Assembly: GCA_964652805.1 (NCBI GenBank)
Contig: CAZZBJ010000088.1
Coordinates: 1-8,827 of the forward strand
Direction: 5' to 3'
Length of the DNA stretch: 8,827 nt
Origin: Claveliimonas sp964652805
Lineage (GTDB): Bacteria; Bacillota; Clostridia; Lachnospirales; Lachnospiraceae
Part shown: piece by piece, positions 6,578 to 8,827 of the stretch
Numbering within the stretch: the stretch's first letter is position 1
How the letters are laid out: each line of letters starts with the position of its first letter
Made by a program: the position numbers and the translations under genes
The notes under the pieces: model-generated
The model's input: only the letters and a program-made list of their open reading frames with translations
What the model was told of the DNA's origin: nothing
Databases searched by the model: none

Positions 6578-7625
6578 TTTGCGCCTCCAACACTCTTTTT
6601 ATTGCTGACAGTATTTCATATGCTAATAAAGGCGGCACGGCATTTCCTACCTGTCGATATTGCTCGGTTCTTGAGCCTGAAAACTCATACCAATCAGGGA
6701 AACTTTGTAAACGCGCAGTTTCTCTAACTGTCAATGCTCTTGGCTCATATGGATGAATAAACGGTCTTGCACCTCCTGCAGAAGAGCCAATCATCACCGT
6801 GCCCGATGGCATATCCGGTTTTAATCTGTCTGAATAAGATCCGCGATCCCTCCCGCCTTGGGGAACTGCTTCAAAACGCTTTCTTACAGCATCTGTATGA
6901 ACTCTTATCACTTGGTTTGGTAATCCCTCTACACTTTCCAAAGCATACTTGCTCGGCATCTTATCGGGGAGCTGATCGTGCAAAGGGCCTGTTGCACTTG
7001 TTGGAAATGAAAAGGATTCACATGATATATCAGGTCTAAATCCAACAATGAAAATCCGTTCTCTTTCCTGCGGAATGCCGAAGTCGGAAGCATTTAATTT
7101 GGTTCTATACAATTGATAGCCTGTTTCGTTTTCAATGAATTCCAAGAGATTAATAAAATCCTCTCCGTGATTTACTGTCATCAAACCAGGGACGTTTTCA
7201 AACATAAACACCTTCGGTCTCAGCCCAGATACAAGCTCAAAATACTTTATAGTCAATTTGCCTCTTGGATCATCCAAAGACTGCCTTTTGCCCATAATGC
7301 TAAATGCCTGACAGGGCGGACCGGCTATAATCAAATCTATATCCCCTTCAATATTAGCCAGATCCCTGATTTTTTCAGCGGTCAGATCCATTGCATCATC
7401 GTTATATACAGAAACATGGGGCAGATTTGCTTTTATTGTTTCTGTATATGCTGGAACAATATCACTCACCAAGAGTGTTTTGAAACCGGCAAAATGCGCA
7501 CCGAGGTCAAGTCCGCCGCCACCACTGAACAGACTAATGCAGTTATATTTATAATTAACTTCTTTGCTGAATGAGTTCAGCCTCTGAAGATAGATGTTCG
7601 TTTTCTTTTCACTCAAAATAGTCAC
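6567..7625 (-). CDS. DNA cytosine-5 methyltransferase, second of pair (M2)
   Basis: A complete C5-cytosine methyltransferase of usual length, transferring methyl from S-adenosylmethionine to cytosine. Motif I is SLFSGGGGLDLG (31-42). Motif IV is GPPCQAFS (102-109) with catalytic C105. Motif VI is ENV (143-145). Motif VIII is QERERIFIVG (186-195). The target recognition region is about 200-290. Motif IX is RALTVRETARLQSFPD (296-311) and motif X is QVGNAVPPLLA (325-335). All catalytic elements are intact. The longest frame starts at GTG 7625 and shares 4 bases with the end of the first methyltransferase, but the ribosome site AGGAGGA (7626-7632) then touches the start. TTG at 7614-7616 (codon 4) has a 9-base spacing and may be the true start, giving 349 residues. 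With its non-identical partner it probably protects one strand of an asymmetric site. It is coupled to both neighbours by overlap. Confidence 0.96.
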   Translation of the reverse strand: MTILSEKKTNIYLQRLNSFSKEVNYKYNCISLFSGGGGLDLGAHFAGFKTLLVSDIVPAYTETIKANLPHVSVYNDDAMDLTAEKIRDLANIEGDIDLIIAGPPCQAFSIMGKRQSLDDPRGKLTIKYFELVSGLRPKVFMFENVPGLMTVNHGEDFINLLEFIENETGYQLYRTKLNASDFGIPQERERIFIVGFRPDISCESFSFPTSATGPLHDQLPDKMPSKYALESVEGLPNQVIRVHTDAVRKRFEAVPQGGRDRGSYSDRLKPDMPSGTVMIGSSAGGARPFIHPYEPRALTVRETARLQSFPDWYEFSGSRTEQYRQVGNAVPPLLAYEILSAIKRVLEAQNVS

Positions 7626-8647
7626 TCCTCCTGATAACCAATTGCCACCGCAATATCCCTGAAAACAGACTCAATTACAGGGGGACAGACCGCATTAGCC
7701 AATTGTTTAGCTGCATCTGTTCGAGAAACCGCAGTAAAATCATAATTATCCGGAAATCCCATAACTCTTTTCATTTCGTTAATGCTTAAATGCCTACGCT
7801 CTTTTGAAAGAATCGGAATATGCGCTCCTCCGCCGGAGTTCAAAACTGTAAGCGTAGGCAAAGGGCTATCAATCGATAATGCTCTTACGCCACTCGATCT
7901 CACTTGGAAAACGCAATCACTCAGGTCACAATTTGCCGCAACACGCTCCAATGACTTCCTTGTCCGAGGAACGTCAAACGACATCTCATCTATGGCCTTG
8001 AAGCCCAAATAATAATCAATGTACTCATCCCATCTTTTAGTTATTGGGATAGAGCAATCACCGTGAATAATAAAAGGTCGAAAAGCTGTTTTTTCTGTCC
8101 TTTTCTTTGTAAATTCAACTATACGATCTCCATAAATTTCTTTACGAAGGCACACAATATAGATGCGTGAACGGCTTTGAGGGATTCCGAAGTATGCACT
8201 ATCCAATATGGCAGAAGATACGCAGTATCCGGCCTCCGTCAGTTTTTCAGTAATAACTCGAAATGTCCTTCCTTTATCGTGCCTTACCAAATTCGGAACA
8301 TTTTCCAAAAACACTATTTTGGGCTTCTTTGTTTCAATTATGGACATCAGTCTGAAAAAAACCGTTCCCCTCGAATCCTTAAATCCAAGCTCTTTTCCTG
8401 CAGCAGAGAATGGCTGGCACGGAAACCCCGCGCACAGCATATCAAAATCAGGCAGATCAAATGGATTAATCTCAAAAATATCTTTTGAGTTAAAACCAAT
8501 CCCGAAGTTCTGCTTATAGGTCTTTTCGCAACTGTCGTCAATTTCGTTTGTGTAAACAGGCACAGCCATTATTCCTGACGCCTCAATTCCAAGTCGGAAA
8601 CCGCCGACTCCCGTACAGAATTCTGCATATCGAATTGGTTCCAACAT
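7622..8647 (-). CDS. DNA cytosine-5 methyltransferase, first of pair (M1)
   Basis: A complete 341-residue C5-cytosine methyltransferase. Motif I is FCTGVGGFRLG (10-20). Motif IV is GFPCQPFS (74-81) with catalytic C77. Motif VI is ENV (115-117). Motif VIII is QSRSRIYIV (157-165). The target recognition region is about 170-255. Motif IX lies at about 285-302 (RVMGFPDNY). Motif X is QLANAVCPPV (315-324), a variant of the usual QxGNAVPP with alanine for glycine, which is unlikely to abolish activity. ATG 8647 has AGGAAG (8655-8660) 7 bases upstream, inside the end of the regulator gene. It differs strongly from M2 in the target recognition region, consistent with each enzyme reading a different strand sequence, as the LlaJI pair does. 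The LlaJI target GACGC cannot be assumed here. Confidence 0.96.
   Translation of the reverse strand: MLEPIRYAEFCTGVGGFRLGIEASGIMAVPVYTNEIDDSCEKTYKQNFGIGFNSKDIFEINPFDLPDFDMLCAGFPCQPFSAAGKELGFKDSRGTVFFRLMSIIETKKPKIVFLENVPNLVRHDKGRTFRVITEKLTEAGYCVSSAILDSAYFGIPQSRSRIYIVCLRKEIYGDRIVEFTKKRTEKTAFRPFIIHGDCSIPITKRWDEYIDYYLGFKAIDEMSFDVPRTRKSLERVAANCDLSDCVFQVRSSGVRALSIDSPLPTLTVLNSGGGAHIPILSKERRHLSINEMKRVMGFPDNYDFTAVSRTDAAKQLANAVCPPVIESVFRDIAVAIGYQEE
7626..7632 (-). promoter_or_regulatory. Ribosome binding site bearing on the M2 start choice
   Basis: AGGAGGA on the minus strand directly abuts GTG 7625, too close for normal initiation, but sits 9 bases from an in-frame TTG at 7616. It therefore favours the TTG as the M2 start. 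It lies within the last codons of the first methyltransferase gene. Confidence 0.55.
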
Positions 8648-8651
8648 GGTT

Positions 8652-8827
8652 CTACTTCCTCGCTATATCTTTTGATGATAGGCATAAAGCATCGCTCTCT
8701 TCATCGTCAATAAATTCCATAATATCGCCAACATCGCATTTTAACGCACCGCATATGCGCAGCAACACGTCCGTATTCACATTTCCGCCTTTTCCAAGTT
8801 TGGCAACAGAAGTGGCACTGATACCAC
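8652..8827 (-). CDS. Cro/C1-type helix-turn-helix regulator, C-terminal part
   Basis: The last 57 residues of a small DNA-binding protein are present, ending at TAG 8652-8654; the N-terminus is beyond the window. The stretch GISATSVAKLGKGGNVNTDV (from 8825 downward) followed by LLRICGALKCDVGDIMEF is the typical recognition-helix end of short XRE/Cro-C1 family proteins, in which a threonine- and valine-rich turn precedes LxxIC and CDxxDI(M). An acidic tail (DDEESD) follows. Only 4 bases separate its stop from the M1 start, and the M1 ribosome site lies inside its last codons, so the two are co-transcribed. By position it is likely the control protein of the restriction cassette, delaying or limiting expression. 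That role is inference. Confidence 0.85.
   Translation of the reverse strand, partial: GISATSVAKLGKGGNVNTDVLLRICGALKCDVGDIMEFIDDEESDALCLSSKDIARK

Noticed and set aside
7113..7574. 153-codon open frame on the plus strand
   Set aside because: It is antisense to M2, over motifs I, IV and VI of the methyltransferase. It has no ribosome site and an unlikely composition.
524..8581. GACGC/GCGTC sites (the LlaJI target) as evidence of shared specificity
   Set aside because: I found about eight by eye, scattered inside genes with no clustering at a promoter. The number is not telling, and the recognition regions cannot be matched to LlaJI by eye.
1..8827. CRISPR array, tRNA or rRNA gene, insertion sequence
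   Set aside because: No regularly spaced repeats, tRNA-like clover sequence, rRNA stretch or transposase motif was seen on either strand.

Overview
The window carries a restriction-modification defence cassette read almost entirely from the minus strand. Strong purine-rich ribosome sites, tightly packed and overlapping genes, a base composition around 40 to 50 percent GC and remnants of what look like prophage or integrative-element genes at the left edge suggest a Firmicute, most likely a clostridial gut-type bacterium. That taxonomic guess is inference; no rRNA or housekeeping gene is present.

In order of transcription (right to left): the C-terminal part of a Cro/C1-type helix-turn-helix regulator (8652-8827, cut by the window edge); two different DNA cytosine-5 methyltransferases (7622-8647 and 6567-7625); a 302-residue protein of unknown function (5669-6577); a 749-residue McrB-like AAA+ protein with an EVE/PUA-like region in its N-terminal half (3402-5651); a LlaJI/McrC-like PD-(D/E)xK nuclease subunit (1941-3299, with a displaced 5' end reaching 3405); and an Mrr-family nuclease (1043-1927). 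Spacings are overlaps or gaps of 4 to 17 bases, so this reads as one operon whose promoter lies beyond the right edge.

The two methyltransferases, AAA+ motor (R1) and nuclease (R2) match the architecture of the lactococcal LlaJI system, in which two m5C enzymes protect the two strands of an asymmetric site and an McrBC-like R1/R2 pair cuts unmodified DNA. The 302-residue protein and the Mrr enzyme are additions to that four-gene plan. The nuclease gene appears to be broken near its start: an ATGA overlap with R1 supplies a start codon, but one extra A in a four-A run puts it out of frame with a winged-helix-like stretch that continues upstream of the first in-frame start.

The left 1 kb is different. 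A plus-strand gene start with a perfect ribosome site (from 18) resembles the N-terminus of an element-borne primase but is lost after about 26 codons. It is followed by a minus-strand internal fragment of a type I HsdM adenine methyltransferase (about 93-818), then the plus-strand tail of another gene (about 819-887), a hairpin, and a short intergenic region holding an 11-base direct repeat. This looks like a rearrangement scar beside the cassette. GC content sampled by hand is near 47 to 48 percent from about 1941 to 4400 (nuclease plus the AAA+ motor half of R1) but near 40 to 42 percent in the R1 N-terminal half, the sampled methyltransferase lines and Mrr, so the cassette itself looks mosaic.
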